A stretch of 64,000 nt of DNA from an uncultured Succinivibrio sp. (GCA_934218695.1 CAKQDA010000009.1:22796-86795), one strand, 5' to 3'; numbered from the stretch's first letter, positions 26,626-36,500 are shown. Numbers and translations: made by a program. The notes: generated from the letters alone by a model not told the origin.

Positions 26626-27891
26626 TCAGACATCAGAAAACGGCCAGAATACCGGAATCAGCAGCACGCATAAAATAAATGAGATTATGCACATTGGAAC
26701 TCCGACTTTTAAATAATCCTTAAAGTGCAGACCTGAGGGGCCTAAAATCATAGTGTTGCAAGGTGTGGCAATTGGTGTTGCAAAAGAGCATGAAGCTCCG
26801 ATTGTAACAGACATAATGACACCGTATGGCGATACCTGTAATTTGTTGGCAATACTCATTGCAATTGGAATTATAAGAGCAGCCGTAGCAGTGTTAGGCA
26901 TAAACTGTGTTAAAAAACATGCAATCAGAAACATTACTGCTACGATTTCATGCTCTGAAGGTGTATCTCCAAGCAATGATACAACTGAATTTGCAATGAG
27001 TTCACCTGCTCCTGATTTCTGCATTGCAATGGCAAATGGCAGCATTCCGGCAAAAAGAAAAACAGTTACCCAGTCTATTCCCCTGTAAGCCTGTTTTTCT
27101 GTAATACATCCTGAAACCACACACAAAAGTGCAGCTGTTAACCCCACCATTGCAGGAGACAGTCCTGGAATGCCAATAATTAAACCAATCACAACATAAA
27201 TCAGAATCAGGAGCGATAAAATTCTCTGCCTGTTGGTACCTACATTACCGATCTGTCTTGTAAGCATACCGGTGTCGGCTGACTTTTTAGGTAAAATATG
27301 CCGACCTATAAAAAACATAAACAGAGAAGTTGCAAATGCAATAGGTCCGCCAATAAGAGCAAACTCAAAAAAAACGTATGGTTCAAGACCTGCACGGGTA
27401 ACTTCTGCTACAGCTAGCATATTAGGAGGAGTACCCACCATGGTCAGATTACATCCTACATTTGCGGCTACAGCTACAGACATTAAAATTGGAGCAGAAG
27501 GTATTTTGGCAGACAGGCAGACACCTATAATCACAGGTAACAGACAGGCTACTGTACCAGTATTTGAGGCAAACGCAGAAAGAGATATCGTAAGCAGCAT
27601 AAATGCAGGTATCAGTGCATGCTGTGAACCTCCGAGCTTTCGTACAATATAATTACCAATAGCCTGAGCAAGACCTGACTCAAGCATGGCCGCTCCGACC
27701 ACAAACATGCCGGAGAACAGGATCACATTACTGTTAGAAAATCCTGAAAATGCCTCCTGAGGGGACAATATGCCAAAAAAAACCAGGGCAACTGTTGCAC
27801 TCAGTGCTGACACAGCAACAGGTATTATTTCTGTTAGAAACAACAGAGCTACAACAGCCAGAATAATAAGTGTTATTAAAGCCTGATCCAT
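26626..27891 (-). CDS. SLC13/CitT-type anion permease
   Basis: 421-residue inner-membrane carrier of the divalent anion:Na+ symporter or related arsenite/citrate-like ion transporter superfamily. About ten to eleven hydrophobic segments occur, with two inverted family motifs: SAFASNTGTVACLLPVI with TMVGTPPNMLAV in the first half, and FMPNTATAALIIPIA with ATPIATPCNTMI in the second. Likely substrates are di- or tricarboxylates or sulfate; the sequence does not decide. Monocistronic. Confidence 0.85.
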   Translation of the reverse strand: MDQALITLIILAVVALLFLTEIIPVAVSALSATVALVFFGILSPQEAFSGFSNSNVILFSGMFVVGAAMLESGLAQAIGNYIVRKLGGSQHALIPAFMLLTISLSAFASNTGTVACLLPVIIGVCLSAKIPSAPILMSVAVAANVGCNLTMVGTPPNMLAVAEVTRAGLEPYVFFEFALIGGPIAFATSLFMFFIGRHILPKKSADTGMLTRQIGNVGTNRQRILSLLILIYVVIGLIIGIPGLSPAMVGLTAALLCVVSGCITEKQAYRGIDWVTVFLFAGMLPFAIAMQKSGAGELIANSVVSLLGDTPSEHEIVAVMFLIACFLTQFMPNTATAALIIPIAMSIANKLQVSPYGVIMSVTIGASCSFATPIATPCNTMILGPSGLHFKDYLKVGVPMCIISFILCVLLIPVFWPFSDV

Positions 27892-28197
27892 ATTTGTTAC
27901 CTCAAATAATTTTATCCTATCTAATCATTTGCAAATAATGTTGGCTATTGAAGAAATAACAAACTGTGATTTGTGCAGTTATGTACAGTATAAAGTGTTA
28001 CAAACATCAAAATTCAGAGTTCAAATTGTCAGTCTAAGTAACAGCTAATCAAACGTAAATAAAATGCGCTACTGATTTTTAGATAATATGGTTTTTGAAA
28101 AGTGGAAAACGAATACATCAGACAATATGAATTCTAGTTCAAAAAGTGAACTAAAAATCTTAAAACAGAACCTTTGGATATGCTATGATTGAGAAAT
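27892..28197. other. Divergent intergenic region
   Basis: About 300 bp of AT-rich sequence between the SLC13-type carrier and the MepM-like gene. Presumably it holds both promoters; I could not identify a convincing -35/-10 pair, hairpin or small frame. Confidence 0.4.
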
Positions 28198-30066
28198 ATG
28201 ATTAACGTTAAGATTACAAGTCGAACCGCAACTGAAGATTTTGTAGCCGTTGAAAGAGAGACGGGCGCTATTGCTCTGCCTAGCAAGCATGTTTTTGCAA
28301 TCTTCTCGGTTGGTATTATTTCTGTTCTTTTAGCACTTCCTTTCGGACAGCTAATTCCTGAAAATGATTCCCCTTTTTCAGCTTTAAGCGCAGGTCGCAT
28401 GGAGCAGAACAGAAAGTATGAACAGGCTTACCTGAAAAACGATGAGTCTGTTGCAGAAAAAAATCTTGAAATTTCATCCACTGCAGGATCTGAGGAAAAC
28501 TATGATGATATTGTTATTCCTGAATCTCTGCTTGCAAATGAGTCTAAGGATGATTCTTCTGCTGACACTGAACAGGTGCAGACTGAAGACAGACAGAAGT
28601 TTGTAACTACTGACGACAAACTGAAAAAAGAAGTTGAAAGCTCCGAGAAATTTATCGCCGACATCATGGAGCCTAAGAACATTACCGAATCTAGCAAAGC
28701 TGAAACAAAAAAAGAATCCGATGATGTTATCGCCCTTAAAAACAGCGCTGTCAAAAAAGAATTCAAGTATGACGGTAAATGGTACGAGCAGACTGTAAAA
28801 AAAGGTGATTCACTTTTTAAGATCTTCACCTACTTAAATCTTGATATAAGTGATTTGAAGAAGATTAAGACTGCTTCTGGTGATGACAGTCTGAACCTTG
28901 CTGTTGGTGACAAGATCCAGTTCCTAGTAAACAGCAAAAACGTACTTCAGGAAATTGCTATTCCCCTTGCTGGGAAAAAACAGATAAGATTCTCACGTGA
29001 CCTTGATGATGGTACTTTTGCCATGTCCAGGGAAGACAGGTTTGCTCAGTTTGAGAATAATAAAAAGTCAAAGATGGAGCAGGCCACCAAAATGCCTGGT
29101 TATGTAGAAGCTCAGAAGGAAAAGGCTGCTAGAGAAAAAGAACTTTTACTTGCTAAGGAAAAAGCTGAAAAAGAGAAAGCAAAACTTGATGCTATGACAG
29201 CTGCTCTTGAGAAAAAGGAAAAAGAAAAGGCTGAAGCTGAAGAAAAAGAGCTTAAAGTTAATCTCTCAACAAGACCACGTCTTCTTATCGGCTCGCTCCG
29301 CTCAGGAGAAAATTTTGACAGAGCTGCCAAGAGACTAGGATTGACACGTTCTGAAATTGTAAGTATTAAAAATCAGTACTCTGGTAAAATCAATTTTAAG
29401 CGTATAGGTCCAGGTGATACATTCAGAGTTTTATTCAACGGTATTGGTTCAGGTTCAAGCATGACTGCAATATCGGTAGATTCTGCCAGATACGGGCAGA
29501 TAAATCTCTATCGTCACCCGCAGAATCATATCTTCTATGAGGAAAACGGATATCACCCTTCAACTGGAACATTCAGACGTTTCCCATTTATGGGACAAGT
29601 TAAGGTAAATTCTCCATTTAACCTGAACCGTTATCACCCTATAAAGAAACGCAGAAGACCACATTATGGAGTTGACTTCAAGCTGCCAATTGGAACACCT
29701 GTGTATGCTCCTTCAGAAGGTACTGTTACTTATGCAGGTTACATGAGAGGTGGCGGATATACTGTTATTATTAACCATAAAGGCGGTTATACCACTGTTT
29801 ATATGCATCTGTCCAAATTCGATGTAAGAAAGGGACAGAAAGTCAGAATCGGTCAGGTTATAGCAAAATCCGGAAACACAGGCTATTCAACCGGTTCACA
29901 CCTGCATTATGAGGTTCACATCAACGGAAGAGCAGTTGATCCGCTCAAGGTGGATCTTCCTTCAGGAAGTCCTGCAACTGCACAGAGATTACGTGAATCT
30001 TTCAGGAATACCGTGTACATTCTAAAGACAGAGCTTTATAAGAATGCTCTTGCCGAAAATAAGTAA
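28198..30066 (+). CDS. mepM: M23-family murein DD-endopeptidase (MepM-like)
   Basis: Inner-membrane-anchored peptidoglycan hydrolase that cleaves stem-peptide cross-links to allow wall growth. 622 residues from ATG 28198 (TTG 28189 is an alternative). A membrane segment at about residues 30-50 (HVFAIFSVGIISVLLALPFG) is followed by a long acidic/Lys linker, a LysM/OapA-like domain (KWYEQTVKKGDSLFKIFTYL), a coiled coil rich in Glu/Lys (about 280-350), a second MepM-type module and the M23 domain: HYGVDFKLPIGTPVYAPSEG, YTVIINHKGGYTTVYMHLS and GSHLHYEVHINGRAVDP. The metal ligands (His, Asp of HYGVD and the HLH His) are present. The coiled-coil insertion makes it longer than E. coli MepM (440). 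The next gene follows after 46 bp. Confidence 0.88.
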   Translation: MINVKITSRTATEDFVAVERETGAIALPSKHVFAIFSVGIISVLLALPFGQLIPENDSPFSALSAGRMEQNRKYEQAYLKNDESVAEKNLEISSTAGSEENYDDIVIPESLLANESKDDSSADTEQVQTEDRQKFVTTDDKLKKEVESSEKFIADIMEPKNITESSKAETKKESDDVIALKNSAVKKEFKYDGKWYEQTVKKGDSLFKIFTYLNLDISDLKKIKTASGDDSLNLAVGDKIQFLVNSKNVLQEIAIPLAGKKQIRFSRDLDDGTFAMSREDRFAQFENNKKSKMEQATKMPGYVEAQKEKAAREKELLLAKEKAEKEKAKLDAMTAALEKKEKEKAEAEEKELKVNLSTRPRLLIGSLRSGENFDRAAKRLGLTRSEIVSIKNQYSGKINFKRIGPGDTFRVLFNGIGSGSSMTAISVDSARYGQINLYRHPQNHIFYEENGYHPSTGTFRRFPFMGQVKVNSPFNLNRYHPIKKRRRPHYGVDFKLPIGTPVYAPSEGTVTYAGYMRGGGYTVIINHKGGYTTVYMHLSKFDVRKGQKVRIGQVIAKSGNTGYSTGSHLHYEVHINGRAVDPLKVDLPSGSPATAQRLRESFRNTVYILKTELYKNALAENK

Positions 30067-30112
30067 AACATAATTTTCAACTGCAATTTGTAGATAAAAG
30101 TAAGGATCAATC

Positions 30113-31921
30113 ATGCTAAGTGAAAAAGAGTTTTGTGAAGAAGCCCTGGCCGTATTGAAATGGTTGATTGCTATACCAAGTATCACCAGAACTTCTGGCG
30201 ATGAGATCATAAATCACACTATCTATAACACCATTTCAGAGTTTACCTATTTTAAGAGCCATCCTGAGTATCTCAACTTTATTACTCATGATGATCAGAA
30301 AAATCATTCTTTTACGGCTTTTGTAAGACGCGACTTAATCACAAAACCTACTCTTGTGGTTCTGTGTAATACCGATACCTCATCTAACGAGGTATATGGC
30401 ACCATAAAATCATATGCATTCAAAGCGGATGACTTAAAGACAAAGTTAAAAAACTTATCTCTGTCCGAAAAACAGTTAAAAGATCTGGATAATGAGAAGA
30501 ACATCTACGGACTTGGAAGTTTTGAAAACAAGGCTCCAATAGCCGGTATGCTGATCCTTCTCAAGTACTACACTGAAAGGCTGTGGGAATTGCCTGCCAA
30601 TCTGCTGTTTGTGTGCACTTCAGAGTCCTTGAACGGTCATGAAGGAATTCGAACCTGTCTTCCTTATATTCATAATCTTATTAATGACTATGATATTGAG
30701 TTAACCTTAGCATTAAGTTTTAAACCAGAGTCTGTTGGTGTAACAGAAAATACCATAAATCTTTACACTGCCAATATGGGCAAGGTGGAGGCAGGCTTCT
30801 ACATTTTTGGAGAAGGTACTGATACAGAGTTGCCTTTTAAGGGATTCTCTCCAACATTAACTGCATCAAAGATTATTGAAGATATTGAATTAAATCCTAA
30901 AATTACCAAAGATATCTCTCATTCGGCAATTGCACCTACTTTTAACTACCTGCACTCCTATAATAACCGCTCACCGAATACTCCTGATGCTGTACATTTA
31001 AGCTTCAACTTTCCTTTTATCAACCTTAATCTTTTAGATCTGGTTGAAAACATGAAACAGATTGCAGCAAATGCTATTGAAAAGACTGCAGGATTTATGG
31101 AAGACAGAGAAAACTACTTCTGTAAAATTAATGACACAGAACCGTTAAATTCTTCAAGAGAAGCCGAAGTTCTGTCATTTTCAGATCTTTTCTACAGAGC
31201 AAGCCTGCATTACAAAGGTAATCTGAAGTCTGCAATTGAAGGTCTTATTCAGAAATGTACCAATGAGGATCTTGGCAGTCATGACATTATCAAAACAATT
31301 ATCGAACGCTTAAATGAACTGGCTCATTTACCAAGACCTTCTGTAGTGATCTTCTTTGGTAATGATTTTATTCCTCAGCAGCAGCTGCGCAAGAATTTTG
31401 CTATGGACAGAGAGCTCTATATCAAGATTAATCGCGCAGTTGAGGAGTTTAACAAGGATCATGACCATCAGATCAATATCGAAAATGAGTGCCAAGCCAA
31501 CGACAACTGTTTTATAAGACCTGTTGGTATTGATGTTGCTCTAAAAGCAATGAAAGACGAATGCCCTATTCCTGTGTCCACGTTCTATAACCTGAATGCT
31601 CCCGGCATTACTTTTACATACAAAGGTGGAGAGCTTTACAGAGCCTGCGAACATGTTGAAATGAGTATCTTTACAGATATGCTAAGTTTCGTGCACAACC
31701 TGATGATTGAAATCGGACCTGACGACTCTTCAAGCTTTGAAAAGAAAACTGAAGATGAAGCAATGTCTGCATTAAAGATAGACAAGCTGATAAAACAGAA
31801 CAATATTAAAAACGATATAAAAGAAAATTCAGAAGACTCTGATCCTGATAATGTGGCTGAAACAGAGAAAAACAATAAAGATACAACAGAAAATGCTGAC
31901 AACGTTGTTCAGAAGATTTAA
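30113..31921 (+). CDS. RocB-like M20-family protein with degenerate metal site
   Basis: 602 residues resembling RocB-type M20 peptidases along the length (LKWLIAIPSITRTSGDE, AFKADDLKTKLKNL, LYTANMGKVEAGFYIFGEG). The two-metal site does not survive: the family HFDVV block is CNTDTSS (His to Asn), GTMDMKAG is GSFENKAP, the catalytic PDEE is TSES, and the later THVGEP His is in TDTELP (His lost). The last about 60 residues form a charged low-complexity tail. The frame is intact. Position 46 bp behind mepM suggests cotranscription. It is probably not a working peptidase; binding or scaffolding is speculation. Confidence 0.7.
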   Translation: MLSEKEFCEEALAVLKWLIAIPSITRTSGDEIINHTIYNTISEFTYFKSHPEYLNFITHDDQKNHSFTAFVRRDLITKPTLVVLCNTDTSSNEVYGTIKSYAFKADDLKTKLKNLSLSEKQLKDLDNEKNIYGLGSFENKAPIAGMLILLKYYTERLWELPANLLFVCTSESLNGHEGIRTCLPYIHNLINDYDIELTLALSFKPESVGVTENTINLYTANMGKVEAGFYIFGEGTDTELPFKGFSPTLTASKIIEDIELNPKITKDISHSAIAPTFNYLHSYNNRSPNTPDAVHLSFNFPFINLNLLDLVENMKQIAANAIEKTAGFMEDRENYFCKINDTEPLNSSREAEVLSFSDLFYRASLHYKGNLKSAIEGLIQKCTNEDLGSHDIIKTIIERLNELAHLPRPSVVIFFGNDFIPQQQLRKNFAMDRELYIKINRAVEEFNKDHDHQINIENECQANDNCFIRPVGIDVALKAMKDECPIPVSTFYNLNAPGITFTYKGGELYRACEHVEMSIFTDMLSFVHNLMIEIGPDDSSSFEKKTEDEAMSALKIDKLIKQNNIKNDIKENSEDSDPDNVAETEKNNKDTTENADNVVQKI

Positions 31922-31940
31922 AGTAACATTCTGTTTTTTA

Positions 31941-31975
31941 ACCACGTTATGACTTCTTAGTTTCAATAACGTGGT
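31941..31975. terminator. Hairpin between convergent genes
   Basis: ACCACGTTAT (31941-31950) and ATAACGTGGT (31966-31975) form a perfect 10-bp stem with a 15-nt loop. T-tracts are poor on both sides, so terminator function is likely but not certain. Confidence 0.55.
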
Positions 31976-31999
31976 TTGTATGTTGCTCAGACTTGTATT

Positions 32000-33178
32000 T
32001 CACAGAGACAGGGATAAAATCACCTCACAGTCTGTTTTATCAAGCTTTTCATAGTTACCAATGTTATCAATTTCAGGAAATCCAGCCTTATACAGAATTC
32101 TCTCAATATCTGCACCATCTGCGTTGATTTGAGACAGTTTTGTAGGTAGGCCAAATTTTGTAAACATCTGTTTAATTTGCGCAACTGTGTTTTTGGATGT
32201 TGACTCAACATTCTGATAATCTAGAGATACATTAAATACTGACGTTCCTAGTTTTGCCACTTTACTTGCATGCTTTTTCTGTATAAATTCAAACCACGCT
32301 GGAAGAATAATGCTTTCTGCCTGAGCTCTGGAGCAGTCAAATACGCTCACAATGGCTCGGGAAAGAATATCAACTGAGACATCGTCTCCAAAAGAGTAGA
32401 AAGGCACTACGAATGCTGTAATGCTCGACCACATCAGATTATTAATACACTCAAGATCTCCGGGTTTTTCTTTCAACTTTTCATACATCAAAAGAACAGT
32501 CTTTAAAGAAGCTTCCGTAATGTTGTCTGACAGCAATGAAACTTTGTTGTTTGCAAAATAGCGGTGCAGCAATAAGGATGTAATAGATACCACATTACTC
32601 TCTAATGACATATCATCATAAAGACATAATTCTGGTGAATAAATTATGAATTTTGGGTAAAGAAAGTCTGAAGAACAACTGTAAAAGGTAAGTGATCCAT
32701 CTGAAAGCCTGTGAGCTACAGATGCACAGTCCGAATTGGCAGCTCCCGTGCAGACTGTTGTGCTGATAATGCCTATAGGTAGAGCCTGTTCAATGTCATA
32801 CTCCTTTTTGAAGATGTTATAAAAGTTGTCATCATAAGGAGACGCAACGGCTATCAGCTTTGCAATTGTAAATTCATTAATACCTCCTACTGCCAGTACA
32901 AAATCGATATGTTCATCTCTGCAGATTCTGATACCTTTGAAGATAGTATCGATTTTTGGAGTTTCAACGTCATTTTCAGCAAGTTCAACAAAATCCAGTC
33001 CGCTTAATCTCAGGGATCGTTTGATTTTATCCAGAAGATTATTCAGATTCTTGATATTCTTTGAATAGTGAAGCAGGATCCTGGTACCCCCAAGGTACTT
33101 AATTTTTCTTCCAACCTCATTTTCCTCATTTGAACCATACAGCAGTTGAGTTCTTGTAAGATTATTGTAATTCTGCAT
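32000..33178 (-). CDS. Iron-type alcohol dehydrogenase-like protein lacking all metal ligands
   Basis: 392 residues colinear with BdhA/YugJ-type Fe-ADHs: FVLAVGG, ALPIGIIST, PKFIIYSPELC, NNLMWSS, ILPAWFEFI and FGLPTKLSQI. The four metal ligands are replaced: the AVDIMAH block (Asp, His) is VVSITSL, and the two distal histidines (EHELS and AHGAG) fall on SRAIV and SRAQA. The NAD-binding GGGS reads GGIN, and the ATGSE motif is CTGAAN. The frame is intact, without stops or shifts. Dehydrogenase activity is therefore not expected; the role is unknown. It is divergent from potG. Confidence 0.82.
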   Translation of the reverse strand: MQNYNNLTRTQLLYGSNEENEVGRKIKYLGGTRILLHYSKNIKNLNNLLDKIKRSLRLSGLDFVELAENDVETPKIDTIFKGIRICRDEHIDFVLAVGGINEFTIAKLIAVASPYDDNFYNIFKKEYDIEQALPIGIISTTVCTGAANSDCASVAHRLSDGSLTFYSCSSDFLYPKFIIYSPELCLYDDMSLESNVVSITSLLLHRYFANNKVSLLSDNITEASLKTVLLMYEKLKEKPGDLECINNLMWSSITAFVVPFYSFGDDVSVDILSRAIVSVFDCSRAQAESIILPAWFEFIQKKHASKVAKLGTSVFNVSLDYQNVESTSKNTVAQIKQMFTKFGLPTKLSQINADGADIERILYKAGFPEIDNIGNYEKLDKTDCEVILSLSL

Positions 33179-33395
33179 AGTAGCCTTTGAAAAAATTACA
33201 TTTTTTTTAACAAAAAAGTAAAAAATATTTTATATATAGATCAGATAATTACTCCAATGTCTTGCCTTAGTTTAAGATAAAAAAAGAATAAATGTCTATG
33301 TAACTGAAAATAAATGTTGACTGTTATCACTTTTCATTTAAGATTACCGAAAAATAACAACCTTTTTGTTTTTCTCTAGATGGAGATTTACGCGC

Positions 33396-34613
33396 GTGGA
33401 AAATATTAGCGCTCAGAACGCAAACTCAGCAAATAATCAGGTAAAGACTGGTGAACCATCTTTTAAACAGCAGCACAGACCAGGTGAACTGCCAGGTCAG
33501 AAAGCTTCCCCTGTAGAACAGAACAAGAAACCCATACTTGAGATAAAGTCACTTACAAAAAACTTCAGTAATTTTACTGCTGTTAACAATGTTGATTTAA
33601 CAATTTATGAAGGTGAAATTTTTGCTCTGTTAGGCTCGTCAGGCTGTGGTAAATCCACACTTTTACGTATGCTTGCAGGATTTGAGCATCCAAGCGCAGG
33701 TCATATCATCCTTGATGGTGAAGACATTGTTGATCTTCCTCCATACAAGAGAACTTTAAATATGATGTTCCAGTCATATGCGCTGTTCCCGTATATGACT
33801 GTAAGACAGAATATTGCTTTTGGTCTGAAACAAGAAAAACTTGCAAAAAATGTAATCAATGAACGCGTAGACAAAATGCTAAAGCTTGTTCATATGGAAG
33901 ATTACGTTGATAGAAAGCCTTACCAGCTGTCTGGAGGTCAGAGACAGCGTGTTGCTCTTGCAAGATCTCTTGCCAAGGAGCCTCGTCTTCTGCTTTTAGA
34001 TGAGCCTATGGGAGCCCTTGATAAGAAACTGCGCGAACAGATGAGACTTGAGCTTGTTGACATTATTAACTCAGTTGGTGTTACCTGTCTTATGGTTACT
34101 CATGATCAGGAAGAGGCTATGACTATGGCTGACAGAATTGCCATTATGGACAGAGGTGAGTTTGTGCAGATAGGCGGTCCTCGTGAGATTTACGAAAACC
34201 CTAACTGCCGTTTCTCTGCCGAGTTCATAGGTTCAGTAAACATGTTTGACTGTACACTGACTACATCTAACGCTAACGGCTCCTTTATAGCCTGCAATGA
34301 TTTCCCTCGTCCAATTGAGCTTCAGCATGATATTGATATTGCTGACGGTATGCCTCTGTCAATTGCTATGAGACCTGAGAAGATCTACATTTCTCATGAA
34401 GAACCTCAGGAAGCAACAAACTGGTGTTCGGGAATCGTGGAAAATATTGCTTATCTTGGTGATATTTCAATCTACTACGTAAGATTACCTTCAGGTAGAA
34501 TCATCACCTCAACACTGCCTAATGTTGACAGATTCAAGGTTGGTCTGCCTACATGGGATGATAAGGTATATTTAAGCTGGGATCCTGAGTCCTGCATTGC
34601 ATTAACATTCTAA
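33396..34613 (+). CDS. potG: Putrescine ABC transporter ATP-binding protein PotG
   Basis: Cytoplasmic ATPase of a polyamine importer. GTG 33396 is preferred because GGAG (33382-33385) is suitably placed; a TTG further upstream (33366) has none. After an N-terminal extension of about 45 residues rich in Asn/Gln, the ABC domain shows Walker A GSSGCGKST, the Q-loop FQSYALFP, signature LSGGQRQRVALARS, Walker B LLLLDEPMGALDKK and H-loop VTHDQEEAMTMAD. The C-terminal TOBE-like regulatory domain matches PotG closely (AMRPEKIYISHE, GIVENIAYLGDISIYYVRL, LPTWDDKVYLSW). First gene of potGHI; the potF binding protein gene is not adjacent. Confidence 0.92.
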   Translation: MENISAQNANSANNQVKTGEPSFKQQHRPGELPGQKASPVEQNKKPILEIKSLTKNFSNFTAVNNVDLTIYEGEIFALLGSSGCGKSTLLRMLAGFEHPSAGHIILDGEDIVDLPPYKRTLNMMFQSYALFPYMTVRQNIAFGLKQEKLAKNVINERVDKMLKLVHMEDYVDRKPYQLSGGQRQRVALARSLAKEPRLLLLDEPMGALDKKLREQMRLELVDIINSVGVTCLMVTHDQEEAMTMADRIAIMDRGEFVQIGGPREIYENPNCRFSAEFIGSVNMFDCTLTTSNANGSFIACNDFPRPIELQHDIDIADGMPLSIAMRPEKIYISHEEPQEATNWCSGIVENIAYLGDISIYYVRLPSGRIITSTLPNVDRFKVGLPTWDDKVYLSWDPESCIALTF

Positions 34614-34623
34614 GAGGCAGATT

Positions 34624-35589
34624 ATGGCAGTTGTAAGCATTGGTTCTTCTAAGAGACCAAGCTCAAAGGGACACAGACCACCACCAAGATTTGTACCAGG
34701 TAAAAAGATTTCCTGGAGAGAGAGAGCGATCATCTTTGTTCCATACGTATGGATGATCCTATTTTTCCTGATTCCTTTTTTAATTATATTTAAGATTTCG
34801 TTTTCAATCACAGAGATCTCTATTCCACCTTATTCTCCAATCATTACTTTTGAGGAAGGTGCAATGCAGATCATTCTGCATCTTGAAAATTACACCAATA
34901 TTTTTACAGATCCTGACGGGACCTATCTGAGATCTTACTTAAAGTCAATTCAGGTAGCAGCCTTCTCAACACTTCTGTGTCTTGTCATAGGTTACCCTAT
35001 TGCTTGGGCTTTATCTTCAGCAAAGAGTGCGACAAGAAACATTCTCTTTATTCTTATCATCATGCCAAGCTGGACTTCTTTTGTTGTTCGTATTTATGCC
35101 TGGATGACTATTTTAAAAAGAGACGGTCTTATCAATGACATTCTTATGACATTAGGAGTCATTGATCATCCTTTACATATGTTACAGACAGATTTTGCCG
35201 TTTACGTAGGTATCGTTTACTGCTACCTTCCATATATGGTTTTACCTCTGTTTTCAGCCTTGATGAAGGTTGACTACAGTCTGATTGAGGCTGCTCAGGA
35301 TTTGGGATGCAGGCCTGTAAAGACATTCTTCCAGGCTTTAGTTCCACAGACTAAAAGCGGTATTATCGCAGGTTCAATGCTAGTATTTATACCTGCAATC
35401 GGTGAGTACGTAATTCCTGAACTTTTAGGTGGAAAGGACTCAATTCTTATCGGCAGAATTCTCTGGCAGGAGTTCTTCAATAACAGAGACTGGCCTTTAG
35501 CTTCAGCTGTGGCTATTACCATGTTAACCATTATGGCTATACCAATCATCTGGTTCTTTAAAGCTCAGCGCAAGAAAGGAGACTACTAA
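34624..35589 (+). CDS. potH: Putrescine ABC transporter permease PotH
   Basis: 321-residue inner-membrane permease with six predicted helices and the EAA loop EAAQDLGCRPVKTFFQALVPQ that contacts the ATPase. The charged N-terminal extension (KRPSSKGHRPPPRF) and RERAIIFVPYVWMILFFLIPF resemble PotH. It starts 10 bp after potG and ends one base before potI starts, so the three are clearly one operon. Confidence 0.93.
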   Translation: MAVVSIGSSKRPSSKGHRPPPRFVPGKKISWRERAIIFVPYVWMILFFLIPFLIIFKISFSITEISIPPYSPIITFEEGAMQIILHLENYTNIFTDPDGTYLRSYLKSIQVAAFSTLLCLVIGYPIAWALSSAKSATRNILFILIIMPSWTSFVVRIYAWMTILKRDGLINDILMTLGVIDHPLHMLQTDFAVYVGIVYCYLPYMVLPLFSALMKVDYSLIEAAQDLGCRPVKTFFQALVPQTKSGIIAGSMLVFIPAIGEYVIPELLGGKDSILIGRILWQEFFNNRDWPLASAVAITMLTIMAIPIIWFFKAQRKKGDY

Positions 35590-35590
35590 A

Positions 35591-36469
35591 ATGATCCTGA
35601 AAAAACAGACTAAGAGTCTTGTCTTAAGAGTAGTTATCCTTGCACTGGCACTTACATTCCTGTACATGCCAATCATGACTCTGATTGTTTATTCATTCAA
35701 TGAGTCTAAGATGGTGACCGTGTGGACGCAGTTCTCTTTGAAGTGGTACAAGGCATTATTTAGCAACTCTGCAATTATTACTGCAGTTGGCATATCACTT
35801 ACAATTGCGTTTATGTCGGCTGTCACTTCAGTGGTTATCGGCACCCTAGCCGCATTTGTAATGGTGAGAGTACACAGATTCCACGGAGAAAGCGCATTTC
35901 TGCTGTTTATGACTGCACCTATGATCTTACCTGAGGTCATCTCTGGTCTTGCTCTGCTACTACTGTTTGTAACCCTGGGAGACGTCATTCCTGTCTTTTC
36001 TGACAGAGGTCTGATAACTATCTGGATTGCTCATGTAACCTTCTGTTCAGCATATGCTACAGTAGTTATCCGCTCGAGATTTGTAGAACTTGATATTTCA
36101 ATCGAAGAGGCAGCAAAAGATCTGGGAGCAGGTCCGCTCAAAGTATTCTTTGTGATTATTCTCCCAGCTATTATGCCTGCTGAGGTGGCCGCATTTCTGC
36201 TTTCATTTACCATGTCAATGGATGATCTGGTTATCACCAGTTTCGTGGCAGGACCAAATTCTACAACTCTCCCAATGCTGATCTTCTCTAGCGTAAGACG
36301 AGGTCTTTCCCCTGAGATCAATGCACTAGCATCAGTAATTGTGCTGGTTGTATCCTGCTTTGCATTTGGATCATGGGTTCTGACAGTGAGAAAACAGAAG
36401 CGCAAAGAAAAGAATCAGGCTTTAATCAAAGCAGCTTTACGAAAGGAAACTGCTCGTCGTACAGCCTAA
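35591..36469 (+). CDS. potI: Putrescine ABC transporter permease PotI
   Basis: 292-residue second permease with six predicted helices, the motif VYSFNESKMVTVWTQFSLKWY near the start, and the EAA loop EEAAKDLGAGPLKVFFVIILP. The C-terminus is a basic cytoplasmic tail. Partner of PotH in the membrane channel; last gene of the operon, followed by a terminator. Confidence 0.93.
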   Translation: MILKKQTKSLVLRVVILALALTFLYMPIMTLIVYSFNESKMVTVWTQFSLKWYKALFSNSAIITAVGISLTIAFMSAVTSVVIGTLAAFVMVRVHRFHGESAFLLFMTAPMILPEVISGLALLLLFVTLGDVIPVFSDRGLITIWIAHVTFCSAYATVVIRSRFVELDISIEEAAKDLGAGPLKVFFVIILPAIMPAEVAAFLLSFTMSMDDLVITSFVAGPNSTTLPMLIFSSVRRGLSPEINALASVIVLVVSCFAFGSWVLTVRKQKRKEKNQALIKAALRKETARRTA

Positions 36470-36476
36470 AATTAAG

Positions 36477-36500
36477 GAGCCTCTATAGAGGCTCTTTTAG
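36477..36500 (+). terminator. Rho-independent terminator of potGHI
   Basis: GAGCCTCTATAGAGGCTC (36477-36494) is a perfect palindromic stem followed by TTTT and a T-rich region. Confidence 0.88.
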
